NCBI GenBank assembly: GCA_016703525.1
Contig: JADJBW010000010.1
Location: forward strand, 86,895 to 150,894
Source of the DNA: Actinomycetota bacterium
Lineage (GTDB): Bacteria > Actinomycetota > Acidimicrobiia > Acidimicrobiales > Microtrichaceae
Direction of reading: 5' to 3'
Length of the DNA stretch: 64,000 bases
Shown: in pieces, positions 7,380 through 16,533 of the stretch
Numbering within the stretch: position 1 is the first letter of the stretch
Layout of the letters: each line of letters opens with the position of its first letter
The notes under the pieces: model-generated
Seen by the model: only the letters and a program-made list of their open reading frames with translations
The model's database searches: none
What the model was told of the DNA's origin: nothing
Program-made: the position numbers and the translations under genes

Positions 7380-8322
7380 GTCAGTACGCGACCTCGGCAT
7401 CCGCCATTTCGCTGCCCTCTGCGCTGTCGTCGACGAAGGCACCTTCGCCAAGGCCGGCGCTGCACTCGGGTTCTCGCAGTCGGCGATCAGCCAGCAGATC
7501 GGCGCGATCGAGCGAGCGATCGGCGCCCCCGTGTTCGACCGGCTGGGTGGCGCCCGTCGCGTCACGCTCACGCCCGCCGGGCGCATCCTCGTCGACCATG
7601 CCGAGCTGGTCCTCCGCCAGCTCGCGGAGGCCGACGACGAATTGGAGCGGCTCGCTGCCGGCACCGAGGGCACGATCGTCGTCGGCACGTTCCAGAGCGT
7701 GTCGGTCAAGGTCCTACCGGAGGCGATCGGTCGAATCCGGCGGCAGCGGCCCGGCGTGGAGATCCGCCTGGTCGAGAACGACGAGCAGAACGACCTGGTC
7801 GAGGCGCTCCGCAGCGGCTCGCTCGACGTGTCGTTCGTGGTCGAGCCGATCCGCGACGATGCCATCGCGACGATCCGCCTGTGCGACGACCCGTTCGTGG
7901 CGCTCTGCCCGATCGACGACCGGGCCGTACAGCCCCATCCGGGGTCGCGGCGCGACGGTCGGCGCGACGTGCTGCCCGTCGCAGCGCTGAACGGGGGCGC
8001 ACTCATCGGGCAGCCGGATCAGTTCTGCGGCCAGGCGGTCGACCGCCAGCTCCGCAGCCTGGGCACCGACACGCAGTACGTGTTCCGCTCCGCCGACAAC
8101 GGTGCGGTGCAGGCGATGGTGCGCGCCGGCATGGGCCGTGCCGTCATGCCGTTCCTGGCGATCAATCCCGACGACCCGGACGTCATCGTCGCCGACCTCG
8201 ACCCACCGCTACAGCCGCGCCGCATCGCGCTCGCCTACCTTGCGGGCACCACCCTCGCCCCGGCCACTCGGGCGTTCATCGCTGCAGCGATCGACGTCGC
8301 CGACAACCTGAGCCACGCATGA
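7378..8322 (+). CDS. LysR family transcriptional regulator
   Basis: A 314-residue regulator. The N-terminal winged helix-turn-helix is clear at about residues 8-66 (FAKAGAALGFSQSAISQQI, then RVTLTPAGRIL), followed by a periplasmic-binding-like effector domain from about 95. No ribosome site precedes the ATG at 7378. It diverges from the small ORF plus ald and probably regulates them and itself through the palindromes between them. It ends in an ATGA overlap with the NYN-domain gene, so the two are co-transcribed. The effector is unknown; an amino acid is plausible given ald. Confidence 0.92.
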   Translation: MSVRDLGIRHFAALCAVVDEGTFAKAGAALGFSQSAISQQIGAIERAIGAPVFDRLGGARRVTLTPAGRILVDHAELVLRQLAEADDELERLAAGTEGTIVVGTFQSVSVKVLPEAIGRIRRQRPGVEIRLVENDEQNDLVEALRSGSLDVSFVVEPIRDDAIATIRLCDDPFVALCPIDDRAVQPHPGSRRDGRRDVLPVAALNGGALIGQPDQFCGQAVDRQLRSLGTDTQYVFRSADNGAVQAMVRAGMGRAVMPFLAINPDDPDVIVADLDPPLQPRRIALAYLAGTTLAPATRAFIAAAIDVADNLSHA

Positions 8323-8813
8323 TCTGGTTGATCGACGGCAACAACGTGATGGGCTCGATCCCCGACGGCTGGTGGAACGACCGGCCCGCGGCGATGGAGC
8401 GGCTGGCCCAACGAGTCGCCCGCTGGTGCCGCACCGTCGAGGACGACGTGGTGCTGGTTTTCGACGGGGCACCGATCGCCCAGGTCGCCCAGGTCGCCGG
8501 CGGCACGCTCCGGATCGAATTCGCGCCCCGTCGCGGCCGCGACGGGGCCGACGACCACATCGTCGAGCGAGCGAACGCCGTGGTCGCCGCTGCTCCGACC
8601 AACGCCGACGACTCGCCCGCAGTGACGGTTGTCAGCGCGGATCGCGGGCTGCAGCAGCGTCTTGCGGTGCGTGTGCGCCGGATCGGACCGCGCCGGTTCC
8701 TCGATGAGCTCGACCGGTGCGAAGGCCACGAACCGCGCGAAGGCCACGAACCGCGCGAAGGCCACGAACGACGCGAGCGCGACGGGAGCGCCCGGCGCGA
8801 CCGCGATGGGTAG
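8319..8813 (+). CDS. NYN domain (PIN-like) protein, YacP type
   Basis: 164 residues starting MIWLIDGNNVMGS. The DGNN acidic motif at the N-terminus, LVFDGAP in the middle and VVSADRGLQQRL later match NYN/YacP-type PIN-fold nucleases that act on RNA with metal ions. The start overlaps the lysR stop (ATGA). The C-terminus carries a charged repeat, EGHEPR three times, encoded by three 18-bp direct repeats at 8719-8772, which looks like a recent expansion outside the domain. RNA is the probable substrate, but this is not shown. Confidence 0.75.
   Translation: MIWLIDGNNVMGSIPDGWWNDRPAAMERLAQRVARWCRTVEDDVVLVFDGAPIAQVAQVAGGTLRIEFAPRRGRDGADDHIVERANAVVAAAPTNADDSPAVTVVSADRGLQQRLAVRVRRIGPRRFLDELDRCEGHEPREGHEPREGHERRERDGSARRDRDG
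8719..8772 (+). repeat. Three 18-bp in-frame direct repeats
   Basis: The unit GCGAAGGCCACGAACCGC occurs at 8719-8736 and 8737-8754, with a variant at 8755-8772. It lies in the 3' end of the NYN-domain gene and adds EGHEPR units without changing the frame. Confidence 0.9.
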
Positions 8814-8850
8814 GTTGCCCCGGTACCGATCGAACGAGGATGCCGTCACC

Positions 8851-9648
8851 ATGCACGACGTGACCCAGATCATCGACCTGCGCCAGCCCGAGCCGCTCAC
8901 CGTCGTGTACGGCGGAGGCGGTGCGGTGGGCATCGCGTGGCACGTCGCGGTCATCGACGCAATGGAACAGCTCGGCCTGCCGGTGCGCACCGCGCCGTCG
9001 ATCGGCACCAGCGCCGGCTCGTGGGCGTGCGGCGCGGCGCGGCTCGGCCTGGGCTTCGACGAGTTCGCCGCGCTCGGCGACTTCGACGTGCCGAACCGGC
9101 GACGCGGCGCACTCGAGGCGATGGCCCGTGAGGTCTTCGGCGACGCCCGGCCGACGCGGATCTGGATCTCGGCGGTCGCAGTGCGATCGCTGAGGCGCCA
9201 CCTGTTGGATGGTCGACGCCACGACCTGGCCGACTTGGTGGCGGCATCGTCGGCGGTGCCGGGCGTGTTCGCGCCGCATCGGGTGGGCAGCCGCGACTAC
9301 ATCGACGGTGGGGTGCGGTCGATGGCTTCGGCCGATCAGGCGCCACCGGCGGCACTGATGGTGGCGTCACTCCCCATCGGCGGACCGCTGTTCGGGCCCG
9401 TCGGGCGAACCTTCGAGCGGGTCACGCGCAACGCAATGGCGCGGTGGCGAAGCCGCCACGGCGGCGCAACCGTCGTGGTCCGCCCCGATGCCCGATTCGC
9501 CGCTGCGGTCGGCCGTCACCCCCGTGGGCTGATGGACACGGCGCTTGCCCGGGAGGTCTATCCCCTGGCCTACGACGCCGCCGCGAGGCATCTGGAACGA
9601 CGCCTGACCGACCTGGAGATGCGCGGCGTCGCCCTCACCCGCTCTTGA
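8851..9648 (+). CDS. Patatin-like phospholipase family protein
   Basis: 265 residues with the patatin Ser-Asp dyad: oxyanion loop GGGGAVG (21-27), nucleophile elbow GTSAG with Ser54, and DGG with Asp152. The family hydrolyses acyl esters of lipids. No signal peptide is seen. The ATG at 8851 has GAGGA about 10 nt upstream; an earlier in-frame start would add unrelated residues. Its 3' end overlaps the convergent DUF47 gene by 14 bp (9635-9648). Confidence 0.85.
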   Translation: MHDVTQIIDLRQPEPLTVVYGGGGAVGIAWHVAVIDAMEQLGLPVRTAPSIGTSAGSWACGAARLGLGFDEFAALGDFDVPNRRRGALEAMAREVFGDARPTRIWISAVAVRSLRRHLLDGRRHDLADLVAASSAVPGVFAPHRVGSRDYIDGGVRSMASADQAPPAALMVASLPIGGPLFGPVGRTFERVTRNAMARWRSRHGGATVVVRPDARFAAAVGRHPRGLMDTALAREVYPLAYDAAARHLERRLTDLEMRGVALTRS

Positions 9649-10240
9649 CCACCGCATACCAGACGCGGTCGGCGACCCGCTCGAGGTCGTCGCCCATGCG
9701 GCTGCACCGACGGTAGAGCTCCCGGCTCCCCATCACCTCGCGCAACTCGTCCAGATCGAGCAGCTTCGACATCGCGTCGCGGTAGATGTGTTCCACGCGC
9801 CGCACCGACTTGGTGGCGGCGTCGGCGGCGGCCGTGGCGCCGTCGTGGTCGTCGACGAGCGCGGCGAACGCGAGCCTCGCGTGTCGGGCGCCGGAGGCCA
9901 ACTCCGAGGCCATCGCGGCGATGAACCCATCGGGCGGCACGCCGATCACCTCGGACTCGCGCACCAGGTTCTTGGCACCGTTCATCACCGCGTCGAGCGA
10001 CTCACTCAACGCGAAGAGGTCCTCGGCGTCGATCGGTGTCGTGAAGGCCTCGCGCAGCGCCCGAAGGAGCCCACGACGAGCGTCGTCGGCGTCGTGCTCC
10101 GCGGCGCGCACCACTGCCTCATCGGCCACCGATCCGCTCGCCCAGTCGGCGAACGCGTCGAGCCCGCCGACCGTGATGTCGCATTGGCGATCCAGGAGCC
10201 CGAGCAGGTCCGGCTCGGCGGGCAAGAACCAGCGGGTCAC
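9635..10240 (-). CDS. DUF47 family PhoU-like protein, Pit accessory
   Basis: 201 residues, all-helical, PhoU-like (MTRWFLPAEPDLLGLLDRQ start, ELYRRCSRMGDDLERVADRVW near the end). DUF47 proteins are usually encoded next to Pit transporters and are thought to modulate phosphate uptake. The start is GTG at 10240, overlapping the stop of the pit gene (GTGA). The open frame runs far upstream in the pit region, but homology begins at this GTG. Confidence 0.85.
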   Translation of the reverse strand: MTRWFLPAEPDLLGLLDRQCDITVGGLDAFADWASGSVADEAVVRAAEHDADDARRGLLRALREAFTTPIDAEDLFALSESLDAVMNGAKNLVRESEVIGVPPDGFIAAMASELASGARHARLAFAALVDDHDGATAAADAATKSVRRVEHIYRDAMSKLLDLDELREVMGSRELYRRCSRMGDDLERVADRVWYAVVKSG

Positions 10241-11244
10241 CCCAACCACCTCCACAGGGGCAAGGCGGCCACGGCGGCCAGCCCCGACATCGGGAGCGTA
10301 ACCAGCCAGGCCACGCCCATCTCGCGTACGACCGTCCACCGAACGTGACGGAAGCGATGGCTCGCGCCCGAGCCCACCACCGACATCGCGACCACGTGGC
10401 TCGTGCTCACCGGCGCGCCGACCAACGCCCCCGACCAGATGACGGCCGCGCTCCCCGCCTGCGAAACGAGGCCGTCGAGCGGGCGCATCCGGAAGATCCC
10501 GCGGCCGATGGTGCGCACGATCCGCCATCCGCCGAGCGACGTGCCGATCGTGAGCGACGTGGCGGCGGCGAGCTTCACCCACAACGGCACGGCGAAGTGA
10601 TCGAGGTGGCCCGACGCGACGAGCACCAGCGTCATCACGCCCATCGTCTTCTGCGCGTCGTTCGCCCCGTGGCTGAACGCCAACCCGGCTGCGGTGACCC
10701 ACTCGGCGCGACGAATCGGCCGGTCGATCCGACGGGTCGCTCGCCGCAGCGCGCGGCGAGCGACGCGGTTGCCGATGAACCCGGCGGCGAAGCCGAGCAT
10801 CGGCGACACCGCGAGTGCGGCCACGACGCCGAGCACCCCCTTCGGGCGCCAGCCGTCGAGGTGGCCCCAGTCGATCGCTGCGGGCCCCACGGCGGCCAGC
10901 CCGGCGCCTGCGAGTCCCCCGACCAAGGCGTGGCTCGAACTGGATGGTATGCCGCGCCACCAGGTCACCAGGTTCCACGCGAGCGCGCCGGTGAGCGCGG
11001 CGCCCGCGACCTGGACCGTCGTCGCGCCGTCGGCGACGTGGACGATCGAGCCGACCGTGTCGGCGACCGCCTCGCCCGCGAGCAACGGCCCGAGCAGGTG
11101 GAACGCGCCGGCCAGCACGACGGCGCTCGCCGGTCGAGCCGCCCGCGTCGCGACGAGCGCGGCAACCGAGTTGGACGAGTCGTGAAACCCGTTCGACACG
11201 TCGAACACCAGCGCCAAGGCGATGGCGACGACGACCGTGGTCAT
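10237..11244 (-). CDS. pit: Inorganic phosphate transporter, Pit family
   Basis: A 335-residue membrane protein with about ten hydrophobic segments and both PiT signature halves: DVSNGFHDSSNSVAAL near the N-terminus and FSHGANDAQKTMG in the middle. It is a low-affinity, ion-coupled phosphate permease. The ATG at 11244 overlaps the stop of the acyl-CoA dehydrogenase gene (ATGA), and the gene ends in a GTGA overlap with DUF47. The chain acyl-CoA dehydrogenase-pit-DUF47 is therefore translated together, which is an odd mix. Confidence 0.93.
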   Translation of the reverse strand: MTTVVVAIALALVFDVSNGFHDSSNSVAALVATRAARPASAVVLAGAFHLLGPLLAGEAVADTVGSIVHVADGATTVQVAGAALTGALAWNLVTWWRGIPSSSSHALVGGLAGAGLAAVGPAAIDWGHLDGWRPKGVLGVVAALAVSPMLGFAAGFIGNRVARRALRRATRRIDRPIRRAEWVTAAGLAFSHGANDAQKTMGVMTLVLVASGHLDHFAVPLWVKLAAATSLTIGTSLGGWRIVRTIGRGIFRMRPLDGLVSQAGSAAVIWSGALVGAPVSTSHVVAMSVVGSGASHRFRHVRWTVVREMGVAWLVTLPMSGLAAVAALPLWRWLG

Positions 11245-12566
11245 GCGTTGCGCGGGAGCTCCGAGAACGGCACCGTTCGGTCGTTGCCGGGCTCGCGTGG
11301 CAGCCCGAGCACACGCTCCCCCACGATGTTGCGCTGGATCTGGTCGGTGCCGCCGTAGATGGGAGGCGCCTGTGCCCACAGCGCCATGCCGGTGACCATG
11401 GGCAGCGCGGGGTTGCCCGTCGCCGCCACGATCGCGCCGGCATCCTCGGGCTTGTACGCGTGCAGCATGCCGGCGGCGCCGACGATGCGCAGCGAGAGGT
11501 CGCGGGTGAGGCGCATCATGTCGCTCATCGTGAGCTTGGCGATGTTGGCCATGCCTGGCACCTCGTGGCCCGCCGCCTTGGCCGCCTTCACCCGCAGCGT
11601 GTTGAACCGGCCCAGTTCGCCCAACGTATGGAGTCGGACCAGATCCTGACGGATCGTCGGGTCGGCGATGCGACCGTTCGAGCGGGCCAGATCGGCGAGC
11701 TGCTTCGCTCCGCTCGGGGGACGACCACCGGATCGCGGCGCCTTGGGTGTCGTGGCGAGCGGCGCGGGAGCGACGTCGCCGACACGTCGGTCGAGCTGCG
11801 CCGCGATCGTGCCGGGCATGACGGTCGGAGCGCCGGCCGATCCACCACCCGCGCCAAGCCCTGCGCGTTCGTGCATGAGCGTGGTGTTCGCGACCGCCCA
11901 GCCGGCACCGAGATCGCCGATCATCGCGTCGCCCGCAACGACGGCGTCAGTCAGGAACACCTCGTTGAACATGGCGTGGCCGGTCATCTCTCGCAGCGGA
12001 CGAACCTCGACGCCCGGCTGGTGCATGTCGATCACGAACCAGGTGATGCCCTGGTGTTTCGGGGCGTCGGGGTCGGTGCGGGCGATCAGCATCCCGAGAT
12101 CGGCCTGGTGCCCCATGGAGGTCCACACCTTCTGCCCGTTGATGATCCACTGGTCGCCGTCGCGCTCGGCCCGACACGTCAGCCCCGCGAGGTCCGAACC
12201 GGCGCCGGGTTCGGAGAACAGCTGGCACCATGCCCGTTGACCGGTGACGATGTCGCGCACGAACGTGTCGATCTGCGCCTGGGTGCCGTGCGTGGCGATC
12301 GTCGGCGCAGCGAGGAGCAACCCCAGCCCGGCGGGAGCCCCCACGGCGCCGTGTTCGGCGATCGTCTGCTGCACACGAACGACGTCGTTGCGGCTGAGAC
12401 CACGTCCGTAGGCGTTCGCCGGAAGGCCGGGAGCCGCCCAGCCGTCGACGCCGAGCCGCTCCCACCACTGCGCGACGGTGAGGTCGGGGTCCCAGTTGTC
12501 TCGCAGCCAATCGCGAAGCTGATCGAGCACATCGATCGCGTCCGGCGCGCCTGTTTCGTCCGACAC
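11241..12566 (-). CDS. Acyl-CoA dehydrogenase family protein
   Basis: 441 residues, FAD enzyme of beta-oxidation type. Signatures: WCQLFSEPGAGSDLAGL (FAD/substrate site), WIINGQKVWTSMG, and a C-terminal YGGTDQIQRNIVGERVLGLP. An extra Pro/Ala-rich loop (DVAPAPLATTPKAPRSG) interrupts the middle helices. The start is GTG at 12566, supported by GGGGAGGT 4-5 nt upstream on the minus strand; the longer frame to 12659 lacks homology. The catalytic base is not obvious by eye. The substrate may be a branched or long-chain acyl-CoA. Confidence 0.9.
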   Translation of the reverse strand: MSDETGAPDAIDVLDQLRDWLRDNWDPDLTVAQWWERLGVDGWAAPGLPANAYGRGLSRNDVVRVQQTIAEHGAVGAPAGLGLLLAAPTIATHGTQAQIDTFVRDIVTGQRAWCQLFSEPGAGSDLAGLTCRAERDGDQWIINGQKVWTSMGHQADLGMLIARTDPDAPKHQGITWFVIDMHQPGVEVRPLREMTGHAMFNEVFLTDAVVAGDAMIGDLGAGWAVANTTLMHERAGLGAGGGSAGAPTVMPGTIAAQLDRRVGDVAPAPLATTPKAPRSGGRPPSGAKQLADLARSNGRIADPTIRQDLVRLHTLGELGRFNTLRVKAAKAAGHEVPGMANIAKLTMSDMMRLTRDLSLRIVGAAGMLHAYKPEDAGAIVAATGNPALPMVTGMALWAQAPPIYGGTDQIQRNIVGERVLGLPREPGNDRTVPFSELPRNA

Positions 12567-12616
12567 GGCAACCTCCCCTGGGTGACGGCGCGGCGAAGCT
12601 ACCTCACCGCGCGCCG

Positions 12617-13438
12617 GTGAGGCAGACCTACCTACGGACAACTCGATCGCAGGAAGCAAGACTCAGCGGGCGATGGGCTCCGAGACTCGCTCCTGGCCAC
12701 GATGGCTGCTGCCGCGCCGCGGCGCACACCGTCGTTTGGGTGCTCCTGTCGGGCGGACTCGGTCTGCTCATCGGCCTCGACGAGGCGAACGTGGCTCGCA
12801 CCGGGGAACGCGGCACGGCGGTCGTGCTCAACGACGACGGGGACGTCCGAGTGTTCGACGAGAGCGGGCGCCGCGTTCGCTTCGATCCCGGTGACGAGTG
12901 GATGTCGACGCCCTTCATCTGGTCGACGGGACCGTGGCGGGCCGGCGAGCGAGTCCCGGTGCGCCACGACGAACTCTCGATCGTCCCGGTGAGCGTCGAG
13001 TCATCGCAGTGGATCATCGGCGACACGGTCGCGTTCGCGTTGCTCGGCCTGCTCGGTGTGCCGGTCTCGGTGGTCGTAGCAGTCGTCCGCGAGCTTGCGT
13101 GGCGGGCAGCGCTGCGTCGTCAGGCCGCAGAAGCCGAGTGCGCCGCGGGAGTCGGATGCGGCGCGCAGGCATCGATGGCAGGGAACGCCGAGACCGTCAT
13201 CGTGCCGCTTCGCTCCTGGGGTGCGACGCACCGCCGTCCGCGGCTGGGGATCTCTGTGGCGGGCATCGAAATCGCCCTCCCGGCGATCCTTCGTGACGGA
13301 CCGATCTGGGTGCCCGCGGCAGGGACCCAGATCTTCATCCTGGAGGGGACGCCTCCCGAGCCGTTACCGCCGCCTCCGGGTTGTGTCGACCTGTCGCCTG
13401 AGCCCGAGGTGTCCACCATCGCCACGCGCTCCGGCTGA
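12617..13438 (+). CDS. Hypothetical membrane protein (DUF3592-like)
   Basis: Up to 273 residues with two likely transmembrane helices: TVVWVLLSGGLGLLIGL (about 38-54) and a second one near 133-152 (VAFALLGLLGVPVSVVVAVV). Between them is a beta-rich segment (GTAVVLNDDGDVRVFDESG), the layout seen in DUF3592-type proteins. The N-terminal 35 residues read as Arg-rich and unconvincing, so the true start may be later or an indel may be present. It diverges from the acyl-CoA dehydrogenase gene. Confidence 0.5.
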   Translation: MRQTYLRTTRSQEARLSGRWAPRLAPGHDGCCRAAAHTVVWVLLSGGLGLLIGLDEANVARTGERGTAVVLNDDGDVRVFDESGRRVRFDPGDEWMSTPFIWSTGPWRAGERVPVRHDELSIVPVSVESSQWIIGDTVAFALLGLLGVPVSVVVAVVRELAWRAALRRQAAEAECAAGVGCGAQASMAGNAETVIVPLRSWGATHRRPRLGISVAGIEIALPAILRDGPIWVPAAGTQIFILEGTPPEPLPPPPGCVDLSPEPEVSTIATRSG

Positions 13439-13457
13439 GCGCCCGAACGTCGTCATC

Positions 13458-13961
13458 GTGCCTCGTTCTCCCGTGATGATTCCGAGGCTCCGCGTGTCCG
13501 GAGGGGGCGCCACCGATCTTGTGGCGGGTCCGTCGTGTGGCGACGGTGACGGCCTCGGACTCGGCGTCGCCGACACAGCCCTGCTTCGCGATGCGTTGCT
13601 GCGGTGCGGCTACCACCCCGGGGGCTGGTTTGAGTTCTCACGTTCAGCCCCGCACGACTTCGTCCCCGAGGATGAGGCTCCGCTGTTCCTTCGACCGGGC
13701 GCGCGCCATATGGCCACCACGATGGGCATCGCTGTGGCAGCGGCGGTCACGGCGGCGGCGGCCACGCTGGCCCTCGCGTGGGCGGGCCGCGTGTCGTGGC
13801 TGTCGCGCGAGTGGGCCGGCACGATCGGCGGCGCGGCTCTGGCGCTCGTCGCGTCCATCCTGCTCGGCAAGATGCTCGCGAGGCTCACTCCCTGGCTGGA
13901 CCGGCGTCAGGCGGATCGCGACGCTCGGCGTCGGGTCCGCCGTAGCGGATCCGATCGATAG
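13458..13961 (+). CDS. Hypothetical membrane protein with two C-terminal TM helices
   Basis: About 167 residues from GTG 13458, or 161 from ATG 13476. A soluble N-terminal part (LRDALLRCGYHPGGWFEFSR) is followed by two hydrophobic helices (MGIAVAAAVTAAAATLALAW and TIGGAALALVASILLGKML) and a basic tail. It follows the previous membrane gene by about 20 bp and may belong to the same transcript. Its last 77 bp overlap the convergent transglutaminase gene. Family not recognised. Confidence 0.5.
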   Translation: MPRSPVMIPRLRVSGGGATDLVAGPSCGDGDGLGLGVADTALLRDALLRCGYHPGGWFEFSRSAPHDFVPEDEAPLFLRPGARHMATTMGIAVAAAVTAAAATLALAWAGRVSWLSREWAGTIGGAALALVASILLGKMLARLTPWLDRRQADRDARRRVRRSGSDR

Positions 13962-15591
13962 CGACCCCGACGCGCGCCAGCTCGTCGTCGGCCAGCCGTC
14001 GAGCGAAGGCCGTTGCCGTCTCGGACGACTCCCGGGCGACCCCGCGCTCTCGCCCCGCTGCATCAAGCCGGCGCTCGGCGTCGCGGACCCATGCGTCGTC
14101 GATCCACGTCCCTTCGCTCGGGCGCCCACGCCGCGACCGCAGGCGCGCGATCAGCCGGCGGACCATGCGAACCGCCGGGCCGGCGCCCAGCACGATCACC
14201 GCAGCGACCAGCAGCGCGATGCCGGCAGCGGTGGCGATGTCGCTCGTGAAGCTCGATCGGTTCGAGTCGGCGAGCGGGACAACCGCCGTCGGGTCGAACG
14301 GCACCCACCCCGCATCGGGGAACCACACCTCGGCCCAGGCATGGGCGTCGCGTTCCCGCACGACGTACCTGCGGCCGACCGAGTCGTAGCTGCCGATCGC
14401 ATAGCCCGTGGCGAGGCGTGCCGGGATGCCGCGCAGGCGGGCGAGCACCACGAGCGAGCTGGCGATCTGCTCGCACCATCCCTCGCGTGACTCGAACAGG
14501 AAGTGATCCACCACGTCGACGCCGGCCGGCGACAGCGGTGCGTCGAGCGAGTAGTCGGTGGTACGGGCGAGCAACTGCTCCGCACCGACGATGAACTCGC
14601 CAGGGGTCGCCGCGTGCTCGCCCAACTCGGCGGCGAGGGCCTGCACCCGCGCCGTCGCCGTCGGCGTTGCGGCATAGCGGGCAAGGATCGCCGCCTCGGT
14701 GGGATCGGCCGCGTCGGCGGGTCGGATCGCCTGGAGCTGCGAAAGGGTCACGTCGGGCACGGCGCTCACCACGGTGTAGCTGCCGCCGTCGCCCAGCACC
14801 CCGTGCGACAGCAGCGTGCCGTCGGGGGTCTGCGACACGCCGCCAGGCGCGTCGATGTCGATCGCCGTCGCGGCCGCCGGAAGCACGTTCGCCTGAACGC
14901 CGGTCACGGTGATGTGCTGGGTGAGGCGTCGCCGTCCCGCGATCTCGGCGCCGGGCTCCGGGGCGACGGCGCCGCCCGGGCCGACATCGCTGACCCCATC
15001 CGGGCCGATCATCCAGCTCGAGCCGTCCCACATCTCGAACACCTGCGAGCGCCAGAACGCCGGCGCATCCGCCTCCACCGTCATGACGACTCGATCGCTG
15101 AGCTCGGGACGCCGAGTCATGTCGAGCCTGGCGGTCGGAGACAGGAGCGACGCTTGGCCGCTCGAAAGGCCCAGGGCGTTCCCGAGGTCACCCGACGGTC
15201 GCGCAAGCCCGGCGGCTCCCGGTCCGGCGAGCAGCGCCGCCGCTCCGATCAGCAGCGCCGGCGCGAGTGCTCGGAGCGTGAGTCGTCCAGCGTTGTAGGC
15301 CAGCGTGATCGATGCGGTCGCGACGACGATCCAGGCGACAAGGCGGAGCGGAGCCGTCGGGGCATCCACGCGGCCCAACGCGAAGATGACCACGGCGCCG
15401 CTCGCGGCGAGACCGCCGACCACCACCGTCGTTCGTACGGAGCGAACCACGAGCACGGCGAGGAGCCCGACGAGCGTTCCGAGCACCCCGAGGACCGCCG
15501 CGCCGTTGGCGATGCGGTTCGGCACGAACGAGATCGCGAGCCCGAACGCAGCCGCGGCCGCGACGGCAGGGCCGATGCGGTTCGAGCTCAT
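13885..15591 (-). CDS. Transglutaminase-like membrane protein (TgpA type)
   Basis: 568 residues: several N-terminal membrane helices to about residue 125, a large extracytoplasmic region, a transglutaminase-like domain, one more helix near 455-475, and a DUF4129-like C-terminal tail. The catalytic triad is visible: Cys373 (GWCEQ), His418 (ERDAHAWAEV) and Asp433 (WVPFDPT). Such proteins are the third partner of the MoxR-DUF58-transglutaminase operon, thought to act on cell-envelope proteins. The ATG at 15591 overlaps the DUF58 stop (ATGA). Confidence 0.9.
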   Translation of the reverse strand: MSSNRIGPAVAAAAAFGLAISFVPNRIANGAAVLGVLGTLVGLLAVLVVRSVRTTVVVGGLAASGAVVIFALGRVDAPTAPLRLVAWIVVATASITLAYNAGRLTLRALAPALLIGAAALLAGPGAAGLARPSGDLGNALGLSSGQASLLSPTARLDMTRRPELSDRVVMTVEADAPAFWRSQVFEMWDGSSWMIGPDGVSDVGPGGAVAPEPGAEIAGRRRLTQHITVTGVQANVLPAAATAIDIDAPGGVSQTPDGTLLSHGVLGDGGSYTVVSAVPDVTLSQLQAIRPADAADPTEAAILARYAATPTATARVQALAAELGEHAATPGEFIVGAEQLLARTTDYSLDAPLSPAGVDVVDHFLFESREGWCEQIASSLVVLARLRGIPARLATGYAIGSYDSVGRRYVVRERDAHAWAEVWFPDAGWVPFDPTAVVPLADSNRSSFTSDIATAAGIALLVAAVIVLGAGPAVRMVRRLIARLRSRRGRPSEGTWIDDAWVRDAERRLDAAGRERGVARESSETATAFARRLADDELARVGVAIDRIRYGGPDAERRDPPDAGPARE

Positions 15592-16533
15592 CCGCGCACC
15601 GCAAACGTGCTTGCTGCACCGACGATGAACACGTTGGTTCCGGGCCGGACCGCAGGCGGGGCGACGGGCCCGGCCTCCGCAATGCGACGGTCCAGCTCGT
15701 CGCTGCCGGTGACCTCGCGGAGCACCGGTCCGTGCACCGTGGCGGTCCCGAGCACCACCCTGTGGCCGTCGGCCCAGAGGCGGCGCACGAGCGCGGCAGC
15801 CCGCGCTGCCGCGTCCTCCACCTGCTCGTGATCCTGTGTGTCGAGCGCCGCTCCCGACGGGGTGTTGAGTCGAAGGTCGACGATGACCACCGTGCTCGGA
15901 GCGTCGGTCTCCACGTCGCGATCATCAGTTCACCCGCGCGAGCCGTCGTCGGCCAGTGGACCATTCGAGGCGAGTCGCCCGGCAGGTAGGGACGAGCGCC
16001 CGCAGGCTCTCGTCGCCCTGCGTACGTGCCGAGCTCTGGACGGCCGGTTCTCCGTCGGCCCGGGGTGCGATCACGACCGGACGATCGAGAACGACGGCGG
16101 CAACGATCGTCACGCGCGCGAGCCCGAGCGGCCCCAGGGCGGACGCCTGGAACGGCAAGGCCCGGATGACGCCCCGGGCGGTGGGCCGCACGCCCGACTC
16201 GCCGACCCGCTGCCATGACCCCGTCAGCGGCCATCCGGTCCAGGCTCCGCGCGACGCTCCGGTGAAGCGAATCGTCAGCGGCGAGACCACGTCTACCTGC
16301 AGCCGCGACGGCAGGTCGACTTCGCATGTCAACCGGCGAGGGCTCGCCACCGCCCATGCGGCGCCAATGATCAGCGCCGTGCCGAGGGCCGCGACGAACA
16401 TGCCGTAGATCGTTGTGGACGACGCGGCGGACCGGCCGACGGTCAGCAGCAATCCGAGCGCGCCGAGCAGCACGAACGCCGCGACGGTCGGGCGAGCACG
16501 ACGTTGGAGGACGATGACCGCGCCCGGCGTCAT
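15588..16533 (-). pseudogene. DUF58 domain protein, two frameshifts
   Basis: The gene between moxR and the transglutaminase. From ATG 16533 the frame reads two N-terminal membrane helices and a beta-rich domain (MTPGAVIVLQRRARPTVAAF...). It then loses frame near 15995, just before the conserved DUF58 block. The middle frame carries RPYLPGDSPRMVHWPTTAR, and a third frame from about 15914 carries the vWA-like end (STVVIVDLRLNTP). Both shifts fit single-base deletions. The span is 946 nt, two short of 948, and both gene ends still make perfect ATGA overlaps with their neighbours, so a sequencing error is more likely than decay. Confidence 0.8.
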
